Shown here in pieces: positions 1 to 9,348 of a DNA stretch of 64,000 nt. Positions within the stretch are counted from its first letter, which is position 1, and every line of letters begins with the position of its first letter. A program made the position numbers and the translations under genes. The notes under the pieces are model-generated. The model saw nothing but the letters and a program-made list of their open reading frames with translations. It had not been told where the DNA came from and searched no databases. Source of the stretch: Sutterella wadsworthensis (GTDB lineage: Bacteria; Pseudomonadota; Gammaproteobacteria; Burkholderiales; Burkholderiaceae_F); the NCBI RefSeq assembly GCF_003315195.1, contig NZ_QNRV01000007.1:1-64000 (forward strand), read 5' to 3'.

Positions 1-3000
1 GGACGAGTAGCCCGCACCATCCATGACCTTCTTGCCTTCGAAGCGGCCGCCGTTGACGTCGACCCACACGTTGACGCCCTGAGCGCGCTGCGTGAGGATG
101 GACGTACGAGCAGCAACGGTGTCAGCCATCTGGTTGACGGCATCCATCGTCACGGCCTGAGCACCCGTCGTGGCGCCGATGGCGGCAACGTCGTTCAGAG
201 TCGTGCGGATGGTCTGGTAGTTCCATTCGCCGGTGGTCTTGTCATAAGCAGAAGAGGTCTGCGACGACATGAGATCACGGAAGAACTTGGCGTTGGCGTT
301 GCCGACGTTTTCGCCCTTTTCATACATGCCGTAGATCGCATCGAGACCAGCAACGTCGCCGAGTGCATTGACCACATCAGCCTTATCTTCGATGCCGACA
401 ACCAACAGATTTGTATTGGCCTTCCGATCAACATTCAGGAGCAAATCGCCTTCGTAGACCACATTTGCACCATCAGCGTTGAAATCCGTAGCACTCATCT
501 TGATCGCCTGACCGTTGGCAGCGTTGTCAAGATAAAGAACCGAGCCCTGCGCAAGCGTCAGCGAGTTACCGAACACAGCGCGTTCACCCGTCGTGTCAGC
601 CGTCAGAGCATCGATGACAAGGAGATTATTCTGGCCGATGTAGTTTCCGGCTTGATTTGCAGCACCAGCGCTGACAACACCCTTGATGATGTCGGAAGCA
701 TCAACGACGATAGCGTTGTTGACCGTCCCCGAAACCTTAGCGTCAACCGCTTTGTCACCCGAGACGGGCGATTCAGCAATCGTGAAGCCAGTAAGAGCCT
801 TCACTGCGTCAGCAGTGTAAGCATCGGCGCCGATCGTGACGACTGCCTTTTTTTCAGCCTGAACGGCAGTGCCGAGTTCAAGAGTCTTAAAGGAAGCGAT
901 GCTGACGCCTTCGTTCTTGGCCCAATCCGCACTGACATTAACCGTACCGGACTTCAGCGTACCAACCGTCAGCGTACCGGCAGAACGATTTGCATCACCA
1001 ACATAGAGGGTGCCAGTACCCATCTCAAGGATATCCGTGACATCCAGCGTTCCGGCGACAAAGAAGTTGCCGTTGCCCGAAGCCTTGATGCTCTTGACCT
1101 TCGCCGTACCGGCAATGGAACCGGCACTTTCATCACCAGCCGCACCGGTATTTGTCAGTTCAACAGTCGCAGCTTCAGCTGTGAAGACGCCGCCCTGTTC
1201 GACTTCGAGATAACCCGTCTTAACGGTGTAAGGCACATCCGTCTTAGAGGCATCGATCGTCATCGAGCTGTCAGCACCAACCGCGAGTTCGGTGACGTCG
1301 ACATTACCCTTAACAGTAAGCGAACCGCCCTGTTCGACTTCGAAGAAGCCCTTAGAGCTGCTATCAGCAGTCACATTACCGATCACCGCATTCTGACCGG
1401 TAACCGCGAGGACACCTTCGTTCTCAAGCGTCACATCCGCAAGCGTTGCGGCGTTGTTGACGACCTTGGTAACGAGATCGCCGGAACCCGTAAGCGTGAG
1501 CTTCACGCCGTCAACAGTCAGACTGTCCGTCTTTTCGAACTTGCCGTAGGTCGCTGAGTTAGTATCGATCGTAACAGCCTTGCCTTCACCGTCAATGGTC
1601 GCACTCTTGAGGGCGGTCGTGGTGAAGCCCTTCAAGGCGGCGAGTTCTGAGAACTTGATGGATTTCGAAGTATCGAGATCCTTGATCGCAACGTTGCCGA
1701 GATCAACGAGGCCTTTGAAACCATTGGCCATCTTGCCCTTGAGCGTGGTGATGTTCGCCGCGGTCAGTTCCTGACCATCGGTAAAGCCGGAGAGCGCGAA
1801 GACGCCGTCAACGCCGAGACCGATCGTATTGGCCTCAACTTTGCCGTAGGCATCACCAGTACCAGCCGCCAGCGTATTGGTCAGACCAATAGCCGTAAGG
1901 CTGGCATTCAGGGTGCCGTCATTAACCGTGAGCGTCTGGCCCGTAGCCGTCGTCAGCTTGCCGACGGTCAGGGTGCTTTCGTTGTTAACCACAGCAGAAC
2001 CGGAGGCAAGTTCCAGGTCGGCAACCGTAACCACAGCAGCGTCTTCAGTACCGATGTTGAACTCAGCATCAGTTCCGTTGACCTTAACGGCCTTGAATTC
2101 CTGATCAGCGTTGACGTTAAGGACGCCGCTGTCGCCGAGTTCATAATTGGCGACGGCATTGCCGTCGGCGTCAGCAAGCGTGCCGCCGTTCAGGTTGAAG
2201 GTCTTGACGAGTGTGAGTTCATCCTTTGCGGCACCCGTAGCCGGAGTAGCAGCGACGTTGGAGTTCAGAGCCGTCTTGAAGGTGGAACCAGCTTCGAGCG
2301 TGGTTTCAGCAACACCGTAGACCGTACCAGCTGCATCGATGTCAGCAACAACCGTACCGCCGTCCTTGACTGTAAGGGTCTTAGTGGTGATCGTGCCGGT
2401 GACAGCCGGAGTCACAGGATTCGTCCCTGCAGGCGTATTGACGTTGGTCAGAGTGCCGGCGACTTCGATGGCGCCGTTAGCAACATCGGAACCCAACGTA
2501 CCCTTATTGGTAAGGGCTGCATCTTTGGCGATGACGAGGGAGTCGGTGCTGGCATCAGTTGATGCATTAGCGAACGCGATCGTACCGTTGTTGACGGAAG
2601 CGCCGGAAGTCAGCGTGAGCGCACCGATTTTACCGGAATCACCAATTGTGACCGTACCGCCAGCGGCATTGTCAAGGGTTTCGATGCCAAGCTTGCCGGA
2701 GAGGGCAAAGGTGCCGGCATTGGTAGTCGGATTTGTACCTGCAGCCTTGATAGTAAGGGACTTGGCGGAAGCCGAGGCAGTGGAATCTACCGTCAGCGTG
2801 AGGCCCGCAGCAGTTGAGGCATCAGCGATGGTGATGGCGCCGAGGTTGGCGGCAGCGTAGCCGTTAACCGCAATCTTGGAGCCAGCCGCATCCACGGTGG
2901 TGGCTTCGGCAGTAAGGGAAGCCGTATCATCCAGAGTATTAGCCTGAACCGTCAGCGTCTTGCCCGAGAGAGTAAGGGTCTTAGCGGAAAGCGAAGCGTC

Positions 3001-4080
3001 CCCAGAAATTTCCGTATTGCCGTCAAAAACGATCTGATTCTTTTCGTCCTTTACCTTCTCTCCGACCTTCACGGTATCAGCGGCGACAGCGCCGCTAAGC
3101 TTGATGGTGTTAGCATCAGCAACCTTGAAGAAAACCTGACCGCCCTGATTGGCAGCAGTGTCGTAGTCAGCACCGAATTCAACGTTGCCGGAGGCCGCTT
3201 CAATGGAGATCGTCCCAGTGTTGGCAAATCCAACCTGATCAGTGATTTTGACCAAACCATTCGTACTCTGGATGGTCAGATCGCCCGAGTTGGTGACGGT
3301 ACCTTTGTTGTAGGTGACCGTTGAGCCTTCTACAACGGCGTTCTGGCCATTATTCGTGATGTCATAGACTGAACCAGCGGTCTCGACTTCTCCGTCCTTA
3401 TAGAGCTCGTCTTGAACACCGAGTGCAAGAGCTTCAGTTGCTTTAAGAGTGGCAGTACCAAGAACAGCCGAACCTTCGGATTTATCAGAAGCTCCAATGG
3501 TAAGTGCACCGGATTTAAGGGTCAGTGCACCGGTCACTTCAACCTTAGCATCACCAGCTGTGCCACCCGTCTTGGCGTTGAAGGTCTTCAGATCAATATT
3601 GAGATCCTTGTCGTAGGTACCACTTGCGAGCTTTCCGTAAGTATTCCCTGTCGTATCTACCGCTTCAACTACGATGTCGCCAGTCGATCCAGCAGTAACG
3701 GCGACATCAAACGCCTCCGTATTCTGCAGAACGAGCTTGCCGCCGTCGAGCTTGATCGAGGCATCAGCACCGAACGTATCATCCTTCGTAAAGGTCTGGG
3801 CTTCGTCCTTACCATCAACAGAGCCCTTGATTTCACCGGTTACAGCGTATTTATTTGCATCGGTCTCTGTCGTGACGGTCAGAACATCGCCGGCGCCGAG
3901 CGTGACATCCTTGAATGTCTGCGAAGCAGCCGAAGCCACGCCTGCGCCGAGAGAGAGCGCAGCGACAGCGGCGGCGATAACGGTCTTTGTACCCTTAGCC
4001 TGGACGCTCGATGTGGCTTCGTTAACCACCATCAGCGCACCACGTGCTTTAGAGAAGACCACCTTGAAATTACGATTCAT
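1..4080 (-). CDS. Autotransporter adhesin, N-terminal 1360 residues (C-terminus off the window)
   Basis: The reading frame is open from the ATG at 4080 to the left edge. Residues 1-24 form an extended signal peptide region (ESPR: MNRNFKVVFSKARGALMVV), followed by a hydrophobic stretch (about 33-50) and a likely cleavage after ASA at 49-51. The rest is a low-complexity passenger rich in Gly, Ala, Thr, Asp, Val and Asn with many short beta-strand-like segments, as in beta-helical type Va adhesins. Near the left edge the sequence changes to helical linker and then WVDVNGGRFEG, which resembles the entry to the outer-membrane beta-barrel; the barrel itself lies outside. The start has a good ribosome site (GGAG, 9 nt upstream). 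Expected role: surface adhesion or host interaction. Ligand cannot be told. A poly-C tract upstream suggests phase-variable expression. Confidence 0.9.
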   Translation of the reverse strand, partial: MNRNFKVVFSKARGALMVVNEATSSVQAKGTKTVIAAAVAALSLGAGVASAASQTFKDVTLGAGDVLTVTTETDANKYAVTGEIKGSVDGKDEAQTFTKDDTFGADASIKLDGGKLVLQNTEAFDVAVTAGSTGDIVVEAVDTTGNTYGKLASGTYDKDLNIDLKTFNAKTGGTAGDAKVEVTGALTLKSGALTIGASDKSEGSAVLGTATLKATEALALGVQDELYKDGEVETAGSVYDITNNGQNAVVEGSTVTYNKGTVTNSGDLTIQSTNGLVKITDQVGFANTGTISIEAASGNVEFGADYDTAANQGGQVFFKVADANTIKLSGAVAADTVKVGEKVKDEKNQIVFDGNTEISGDASLSAKTLTLSGKTLTVQANTLDDTASLTAEATTVDAAGSKIAVNGYAAANLGAITIADASTAAGLTLTVDSTASASAKSLTIKAAGTNPTTNAGTFALSGKLGIETLDNAAGGTVTIGDSGKIGALTLTSGASVNNGTIAFANASTDASTDSLVIAKDAALTNKGTLGSDVANGAIEVAGTLTNVNTPAGTNPVTPAVTGTITTKTLTVKDGGTVVADIDAAGTVYGVAETTLEAGSTFKTALNSNVAATPATGAAKDELTLVKTFNLNGGTLADADGNAVANYELGDSGVLNVNADQEFKAVKVNGTDAEFNIGTEDAAVVTVADLELASGSAVVNNESTLTVGKLTTATGQTLTVNDGTLNASLTAIGLTNTLAAGTGDAYGKVEANTIGLGVDGVFALSGFTDGQELTAANITTLKGKMANGFKGLVDLGNVAIKDLDTSKSIKFSELAALKGFTTTALKSATIDGEGKAVTIDTNSATYGKFEKTDSLTVDGVKLTLTGSGDLVTKVVNNAATLADVTLENEGVLAVTGQNAVIGNVTADSSSKGFFEVEQGGSLTVKGNVDVTELAVGADSSMTIDASKTDVPYTVKTGYLEVEQGGVFTAEAATVELTNTGAAGDESAGSIAGTAKVKSIKASGNGNFFVAGTLDVTDILEMGTGTLYVGDANRSAGTLTVGTLKSGTVNVSADWAKNEGVSIASFKTLELGTAVQAEKKAVVTIGADAYTADAVKALTGFTIAESPVSGDKAVDAKVSGTVNNAIVVDASDIIKGVVSAGAANQAGNYIGQNNLLVIDALTADTTGERAVFGNSLTLAQGSVLYLDNAANGQAIKMSATDFNADGANVVYEGDLLLNVDRKANTNLLVVGIEDKADVVNALGDVAGLDAIYGMYEKGENVGNANAKFFRDLMSSQTSSAYDKTTGEWNYQTIRTTLNDVAAIGATTGAQAVTMDAVNQMADTVAARTSILTQRAQGVNVWVDVNGGRFEGKKVMDGAGYSS

Positions 4081-4164
4081 TCTTTTACTCCAAGAATAAT
4101 GAGGTTCTTTCTGCGTCGGCGTTTACACGTCGTGAACAGAACAAGTGCGCGAAGCACTGACGGG

Positions 4165-4186
4165 AGTGTAGGAATGGATGTGTCAA
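4165..4186 (-). promoter_or_regulatory. Possible adhesin promoter elements next to the poly-C tract
   Basis: On the minus strand TTGACA is at 4186-4181 and TACACT at 4170-4165. Their mutual spacing (10 nt) is too short for one sigma-70 promoter. One of them, with a weak partner, probably forms the promoter; if TACACT is the -10 box, the poly-C run lies just upstream of the -35 region. The exact promoter is not resolved. Confidence 0.3.
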
Positions 4187-4192
4187 CATCGT

Positions 4193-4203
4193 GGGGGGGG
4201 GGG
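4193..4203 (-). repeat. 11-base homopolymer (G on +, C on the adhesin strand)
   Basis: An uninterrupted run of eleven G lies 112-123 nt upstream of the adhesin start codon. On the adhesin strand it is a poly-C tract, followed 6 nt later by TTGACA (4186-4181) and further on by TACACT (4170-4165). Such tracts slip during replication and can change promoter strength. Confidence 0.9.
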
Positions 4204-5164
4204 TAAACCCTATGATGAATTTTTGAAAACGTTCTAAATGCGTAAACTTTAATGATTGGAATGGGTAGTGTTAACGCTTAAATAATGCAGTTTGCTCATA
4301 TGCAACACTCAGTTAAGATGCTGTAAACATATGGTTGATGTATTCGCTTTCTTACTCGACGGTCTGCCTTCGCCATGTAAACAGGCGAACCTCCTCACGC
4401 TGGGAAAGTCACTACGAAATGATCTCCACGCCTCCTCCAATAAATCGGGGCTATCACGACTGCGACTGGAGCAATGCAGGCCTAAGGCGTTCACAATTTC
4501 TGCAAACGATTCTTCGAGGAGGCTTATCCACCCGTCAGCAAAGCGGAAGTCATTGCCGATTTCCTGCTGCTCCGCTTCCCTGACCACCGGAAAACGAAAA
4601 CACATTAGAGAACGGCGCGGCATTTAAGGTCAATTTGAGAGTCGTAGGGTTTCGAAGACTCCTGTTGCCGTTCGAGTCATCTCCTTTGCCGAGTCCCCAG
4701 CAAGGAAAGCGTTAGTTGAAAGCGTCAACTCAAATCAATCTGCCTACACAAAAATCGGTCAAACTGTTACGCGAACGCATAAATTGCCTACCTAACGAAC
4801 GCAAAAATGACCTACCCCAACAGGTCACAAAACAGGACGGCAGGCTATCCGAACGCCGATTGCCTCGTTGAAGCTGGCGCTCTGTGCATCGAGAGCTTCA
4901 TTTGCTTTTGGCGCTTGACGCCGTCCTGCTGTCAACACTCATCAAGCGCTGAGATTGAGAACTGCTTCACTGTCATCAATGCCAAACCGATATTTATTTT
5001 TTGGCAAGAATCTTTCTCGAAATGAGAAAGAAATTTATTTGAATAATTCTGTCTTTTTAAAGATCCTTTATTGGATATCGCATTTTATTTATGCAAACGA
5101 GACATTCCCCAGCCTTTGAAGTGCATCTTCTCCAAAGACTGGGAGATCAACCGCAAAACACGCG
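4204..5164. other. Gene-poor intergenic region
   Basis: About 960 nt between the adhesin and the sulfurtransferase gene. Short open frames exist on both strands (longest about 110 codons at 4292-4627 on + and 4309-4623 on -), but none has a convincing ribosome site, domain or biased codon use. It could be decayed mobile DNA, but I see no terminal repeats or transposase motif. The part at 4980-5100 is AT-rich. Confidence 0.5.
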
Positions 5165-6070
5165 TTATTCCGCGGTATCGCGATAACCGATTTCCGCCGG
5201 CAAATGGGAATCTGCCGCCCACTGCGACCAGGAGCCTGGGTAAAGCACTGCCTCAGCGATAGGCAAAATGCCGGCCGCATCGAGCGAAGCCGCATTCAGA
5301 CATGCCGCCACACCCGAGCCGCACATCTGAACGATGCTTCGCGGATCTCTGCTGCCAATCACTGCGCCCCATTCACGGCGAAGTGCTTCTCGGGACTTGA
5401 GAGAGCCGTCAGCATCGAGATTTTCTGTGGCCGGACGATTGACCGCACCCGGCACATGCCCGGGCCGAGCATCCAGATTTTCCGTTCGCCCAGCAAAGCG
5501 CTCCCGAGGCCGGCCATCAATCACCAGTCGGTCAACCTGCTTAACTGCATTGAAAAACGCCGCTTTGCCAAGAATCTGAAGAACGGCGCCAGCGATCGTT
5601 TGCCGCAGAAAATCGTTCACCCTCTTGGCCGCTGGATGATCTGCAGCAGCCGGTGCGCCATCATTGAGCGGCAAGCCGCACCGCACCCAAGCCGAAAGAC
5701 CGCCGTCGAGAATCTGGGCATTCGAGAAACCTGCCCAACGAGCGCAGAGCGCCGCTCGTGCTGCAAAATTCATGCCGCCGTCGTCATAAAAGATCACGCG
5801 ATGATGAGCATTGCCCGCCGGTCCCAAAACACCGAGGAGATGTGCGGCAACGGTGCGGCGATCCGGCCAGGGATGGCGTCCCAGCTCAAAGACCGGGTCA
5901 CGAGCAAACACGCGGTCAAAAGCCAGAAACTGAGCTCCGGCAATATGCCCCTTGCTGTATGCCCCGAGGGCATCCCATCCGTGAACCACGCGTGAGCGAA
6001 CATCAATGAAACAACGGTTAGGAAGCGAAGCCGCTTCACTGACGGAAATAAATAACGGCATGGCCGGCAT
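5165..6070 (-). CDS. Two-domain rhodanese-type sulfurtransferase
   Basis: Product of 301 aa made of two rhodanese domains, the length usual for thiosulfate or 3-mercaptopyruvate sulfurtransferases (SseA/TST). The first domain opens with a FIDVRS motif and keeps the fold only; the second carries the catalytic loop CGSGVAA near residue 250, whose Cys takes up the sulfane sulfur. A CGSGV-type loop is more typical of 3-mercaptopyruvate sulfurtransferase than of thiosulfate-specific rhodanese, but the substrate is not settled. Start chosen at 6070 because GGAAGG lies 8 nt upstream; an in-frame ATG at 6136 lacks a ribosome site. No signal peptide, so cytoplasmic. Single gene, separated from the upstream reductase by a terminator. 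Confidence 0.88.
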   Translation of the reverse strand: MPAMPLFISVSEAASLPNRCFIDVRSRVVHGWDALGAYSKGHIAGAQFLAFDRVFARDPVFELGRHPWPDRRTVAAHLLGVLGPAGNAHHRVIFYDDGGMNFAARAALCARWAGFSNAQILDGGLSAWVRCGLPLNDGAPAAADHPAAKRVNDFLRQTIAGAVLQILGKAAFFNAVKQVDRLVIDGRPRERFAGRTENLDARPGHVPGAVNRPATENLDADGSLKSREALRREWGAVIGSRDPRSIVQMCGSGVAACLNAASLDAAGILPIAEAVLYPGSWSQWAADSHLPAEIGYRDTAE

Positions 6071-6252
6071 GGTGAAACCTTCCATCAAAAAAAGTACCGG
6101 CCTCAGAGAGGATATGCCTCTGCGAGGCGTGTTCACGGTAGAAAATCAAATGCTTCAATTATTCGATTTTGGCAGAAAACCGTTTTCTTTGAAATGGCCT
6201 CATGAGCGAACTTCGTCCAAGAAAAGCTTCAAAAGAAAAGGTGCAAAAGAAA

Positions 6253-6289
6253 AGACCACGCTTTTGGGGGTACCTTATCAGCGTGGTCT
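6253..6289 (-). terminator. Terminator of the flavoprotein reductase gene
   Basis: Perfect 10-bp inverted repeat (AGACCACGCT / AGCGTGGTCT) with a 17-nt loop. On the minus strand the stem is followed by TTTCTTTTGC; on the plus strand by CCTCTTTTTAG, so it may work both ways. Confidence 0.75.
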
Positions 6290-6329
6290 CCTCTTTTTAG
6301 TCTTTTTTATCTAATGACCGTTGCCGACC

Positions 6330-8234
6330 TCAGTGCACCGCGTTGAGTGCGGCAATGCGCCCAAACACCAAAGCATCCGGCACAGCATTGCAGCCGACTC
6401 GATTTTTCCCATGCACGCCGCCCGTCACTTCGCCGGCAGCATAGAGTCCTGGAATAACCGTGCCTTTAGTATCGAGAACTTGGGCCTTGCCGTTAATCTG
6501 AACGCCCCCCATCGTGTGGTGCACGGAAGGCGTGAAGACGGTGGCATAGAACGGACCCTTGCCGTCAAGCCGCACGCCTGGGTCACAGGAAACACGGCCG
6601 AAAGGATCGTTGACCGGATTGCGGCAGAAAGCATTCCAATCTGCAATGGTCTTCTTCATGTTCTCTTTGTTGATGCCGGCCTTCTCAGCCAATTCATCCC
6701 AGGTGTTCGCTTCAAAGACTTTCTTTGATTTGATGAGATCAGCCACCTTAATGCCGTATTGATTCCGTCCTTCCTTATCGATCTTATTGGCATCGCTCGT
6801 TGCCAAAATGAAGAACTTGTGGTCGGGCTGAGCAAGCGCTGCGCGGGCGAGTTCGTCTCTGCGCCCGAGTTCATTGACGAAGCGTTTCCCGTCCGTATTG
6901 AGATAGATGCCCGTGGTAAGGGAAACCGCATGATTGGTGGCGCCGGTATAGGGATCCGTCGTCGGAAGGAGCTGGATGTAGCCCATATCAATCAGATTCG
7001 CCCCGACCTTCTGGGCCATTTTGATGCCGTCACCGGTAATCGACGGCACATTGGTCGTCATGACGCCCTTCCCAATCTTTTTATCCCAGATGGTGTCGTA
7101 CTGGACGCGCATATCGATATTGGCGCTGAAGCCGCCCGTCGTGAGGATGACGCCGTCTTTGGCCAATACTTTAAAAGTTCTGCCGTTTTCTGCAGTGCCG
7201 ACAACACCGGCCGCACGTCCATCCTTCATCAGGATGTCAGATGCTGCCGTATTCATGATGAAGGTGACGGGCAGATGTTTTGTTTTGATTTCATTTAAGA
7301 AGGTGTCGATATAACCCACGCCGGACTTATAGTTGCTCGCGCGGTTGGAGCGCGGCCACAGGGCGCCGACCACCTGCTCCGTACCCGAATTCCACTTAAA
7401 TCCCATCTCGGCAAGCTCTTTTTGCATCTCCGGCGCCCCTTTGGCGAGCTCATAAACGAGGTCGAGATTCCCGGCGTAATCCCCTGCTTTCCAGGACTGA
7501 AGCGCATGGAGCTCTACCGAATCAAAAAGGTATTTCCCGCCTTTGGCATCGTATTGAGCGAGCTGCTCCTTGACCTTCTGAATCAGTTCGCCGTGAAGCT
7601 TGCTGCGCACCGGTTCCGCGAGCAGTGTGTCAACTGATGCACGGCGCTGAGGAGACATTTCCTGCTTCGCTTCCAGAGCGGGATCGGCAGCGTTGTAGCA
7701 CCCGCCCGCAACACTGGTGTTGCCGCCGGCGTAGTGCGTCTTTTCCATCACAATGACGCTCTTGCCGGCTTTAGCAGCCGTTACGGCAGCCGAAAGACCA
7801 GCACCCCCGGCGCCAATAATGACGATATCGGCCGATTCTTCGACCGTGTCGGTTAATTTCGGCTGCGGTGCGATCTTCTTTGAGAAGTCAGCGGGATTGA
7901 GTCCCGCTTGTTTGAGCGCATCTCTCACGCCATTGATGATGGCAAATGAAGTGAGCGTGGCGCCCGAAACGACATCAACGCCGAGGCTCTGATTTTTGAC
8001 GATGTCTGCCGGCACCTTCACTCGCGGCAGGTCTGCAATAGGATGCGTTTCCGACCAATCGAGCACCTTCACGTCCGCGATGCGTCCGTTCGTGATGGTC
8101 GTCTGGACCGTGACGTCGCCATTGCGGCCCAGGGTTGTCGACGTGTACACGCCGTCCTTTGCAAAAGCCGAGGGGGCGGAGCCCGCCGCAAAAGCCAGTA
8201 CCGCAGCGACAGAAAGCAGAGAAACTCGGATCAT
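6330..8234 (-). CDS. Exported FMN/FAD flavoprotein reductase (fumarate/urocanate reductase-like)
   Basis: 634 aa. Sec-type signal peptide at residues 1-25 (cleavage after AFA). Residues about 28-115 are an FMN-binding domain with the flavinylation motif SGATLTS at 90-96, where ApbE enzymes attach FMN to a Thr. Residues 135-634 are an FAD-binding fumarate reductase/succinate dehydrogenase type domain: dinucleotide motif GAGGAGLSAA at 141-150, HHTMGG and a C-terminal AAGEVTGGVHG block. No haem-binding CXXCH is present, unlike Shewanella flavocytochrome c. By family it should reduce an enoate or similar compound in the periplasm as terminal electron acceptor; the substrate cannot be told. Ribosome site AAAGGAG 6 nt before the ATG. 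No apbE or partner cytochrome gene is adjacent. Confidence 0.88.
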   Translation of the reverse strand: MIRVSLLSVAAVLAFAAGSAPSAFAKDGVYTSTTLGRNGDVTVQTTITNGRIADVKVLDWSETHPIADLPRVKVPADIVKNQSLGVDVVSGATLTSFAIINGVRDALKQAGLNPADFSKKIAPQPKLTDTVEESADIVIIGAGGAGLSAAVTAAKAGKSVIVMEKTHYAGGNTSVAGGCYNAADPALEAKQEMSPQRRASVDTLLAEPVRSKLHGELIQKVKEQLAQYDAKGGKYLFDSVELHALQSWKAGDYAGNLDLVYELAKGAPEMQKELAEMGFKWNSGTEQVVGALWPRSNRASNYKSGVGYIDTFLNEIKTKHLPVTFIMNTAASDILMKDGRAAGVVGTAENGRTFKVLAKDGVILTTGGFSANIDMRVQYDTIWDKKIGKGVMTTNVPSITGDGIKMAQKVGANLIDMGYIQLLPTTDPYTGATNHAVSLTTGIYLNTDGKRFVNELGRRDELARAALAQPDHKFFILATSDANKIDKEGRNQYGIKVADLIKSKKVFEANTWDELAEKAGINKENMKKTIADWNAFCRNPVNDPFGRVSCDPGVRLDGKGPFYATVFTPSVHHTMGGVQINGKAQVLDTKGTVIPGLYAAGEVTGGVHGKNRVGCNAVPDALVFGRIAALNAVH

Positions 8235-8445
8235 TTGACGCTCCTTTAAAAGTTACCTACGCATCAGGGAAGCGTAAGCGTCGAGCCCCGTTTCCGGCCA
8301 GAGGATTTGTTCTAATGCCTAGAGCGGCAGTCAAAGTGCTTATACGCCGGTTAACAGTTGATCAACCGATCGGCGTGTTGTTGACGATTTGTTTTTCTCC
8401 CTCCCTTGTATTTGAGGTTGAGGGCTGAGGGACCACAAAAAAAGA
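8235..8445. promoter_or_regulatory. Upstream region of the reductase gene
   Basis: About 210 nt that should hold the promoter of the leftward reductase gene. It contains a 10-bp palindrome GTTGATCAAC at 8357-8366, a possible operator. No clear sigma-70 pair was identified. Confidence 0.3.
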
Positions 8446-8478
8446 GGGCTCTCGCGATCTGCTGATCCTAGAGAGCCC
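8437..8478 (-). terminator. Terminator of the ABC transporter operon
   Basis: GGGCTCTC (8446-8453) pairs with GAGAGCCC (8471-8478). On the minus strand the hairpin is followed by TCTTTTTTTGTGG, a classical U-tract, 55 nt after the permease stop codon. Confidence 0.85.
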
Positions 8479-8532
8479 AAAGAGGAAGAATTTAAAAAAT
8501 GCTGTGTTAAGCGGTTAGAACCCGCTCCCCCA

Positions 8533-9327
8533 TCAAACCGTCGGCTGCCAGCGCATCAGGCGCTTTTCAACTTCCGTCACGATGCGGTCGAGGATCAGCG
8601 CACAGGCCGTCAGCACCAAAATGCCGGCCATCACGGTATTCATGTCAAAGGTCGTTTCGGCCTGCAGAATCAGATAGCCCACGCCTTCTGCCGAGCCCAA
8701 ATATTCACCAATCACGGCTGCAACAAACGCCATGCCCACCGATGTATGGAGGCTCGAAAAGACCCAGCTCATGGCGCTCGGCAGATAGACGTAGCGCAGA
8801 AGCTGCCGGCGCGTGGCGCCGAGCATCTTGGCGCTTGCGAGAACATTGGGATTCACTTCGCGCACGCCCTGATAGACATTGAAAAAGACAATGAAGAAGA
8901 CGAGCGTGAAGCCGAGCGCAATCTTGGAGGCCGGCCCGAGTCCGAACCACACGGCGAAAATCGGCGCAAGGATGACGCGGGGCATGGAATTGAAACCCTT
9001 GATGAAGGGGTCCGCCACGGCTGCCGCCACCGGCGAGAGCGCGAGCCAAAGACCAACGGCGAGCCCTGCAACCGTGCCGATCACAAAGGCCATGACGGTT
9101 TCATAAAGCGTAACGCCGAGGTGGCTGTAGATTTCGCCGCCCGCAAACCACTCCCAAATACGCTGAAGAATGATCACCGGTTCGCCGAAAAAGAAGGCGG
9201 CTTGACTGTCGTCGGAGAAGAAAAACGCCGGAATTAATCCGGGCTTGGTCATCGCCCACCAAAAGACGAAGATCGCTGCGAGGAGCCCCCACTGCCAAAT
9301 TCGAATTTGAAAACCTTTGCGCTGCAT
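8533..9327 (-). CDS. ABC transporter permease, nitrate/sulfonate/taurine type
   Basis: 264 aa integral membrane protein with about six hydrophobic segments. The cytoplasmic EAA-type loop that docks to the ATPase is seen at about residues 165-195 (ASAKMLGATRRQLLRYVYLP). By family (BPD_transp_1; SsuC/TauC-like) it forms the inner-membrane channel with the ATPase encoded upstream. Ribosome site GAGGGAGA before the ATG. Last gene of a three-gene operon binding protein - ATPase - permease; a terminator follows. Confidence 0.9.
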   Translation of the reverse strand: MQRKGFQIRIWQWGLLAAIFVFWWAMTKPGLIPAFFFSDDSQAAFFFGEPVIILQRIWEWFAGGEIYSHLGVTLYETVMAFVIGTVAGLAVGLWLALSPVAAAVADPFIKGFNSMPRVILAPIFAVWFGLGPASKIALGFTLVFFIVFFNVYQGVREVNPNVLASAKMLGATRRQLLRYVYLPSAMSWVFSSLHTSVGMAFVAAVIGEYLGSAEGVGYLILQAETTFDMNTVMAGILVLTACALILDRIVTEVEKRLMRWQPTV

Positions 9328-9348
9328 GATGTGTCTCCCTCTCTCTAA

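Noticed and set aside
652-1557. 301-codon open frame on + within the adhesin gene
   Set aside because: Lies antisense to the adhesin, whose continuous 1360-codon frame with ESPR and signal peptide is far more convincing; no domain or ribosome site.
4309-4623. 104-codon frame on - and overlapping frames on + (4292-4627, 4335-4583)
   Set aside because: No ribosome site, no recognised motif and no consistent codon bias; no transposase residues or terminal repeats found.
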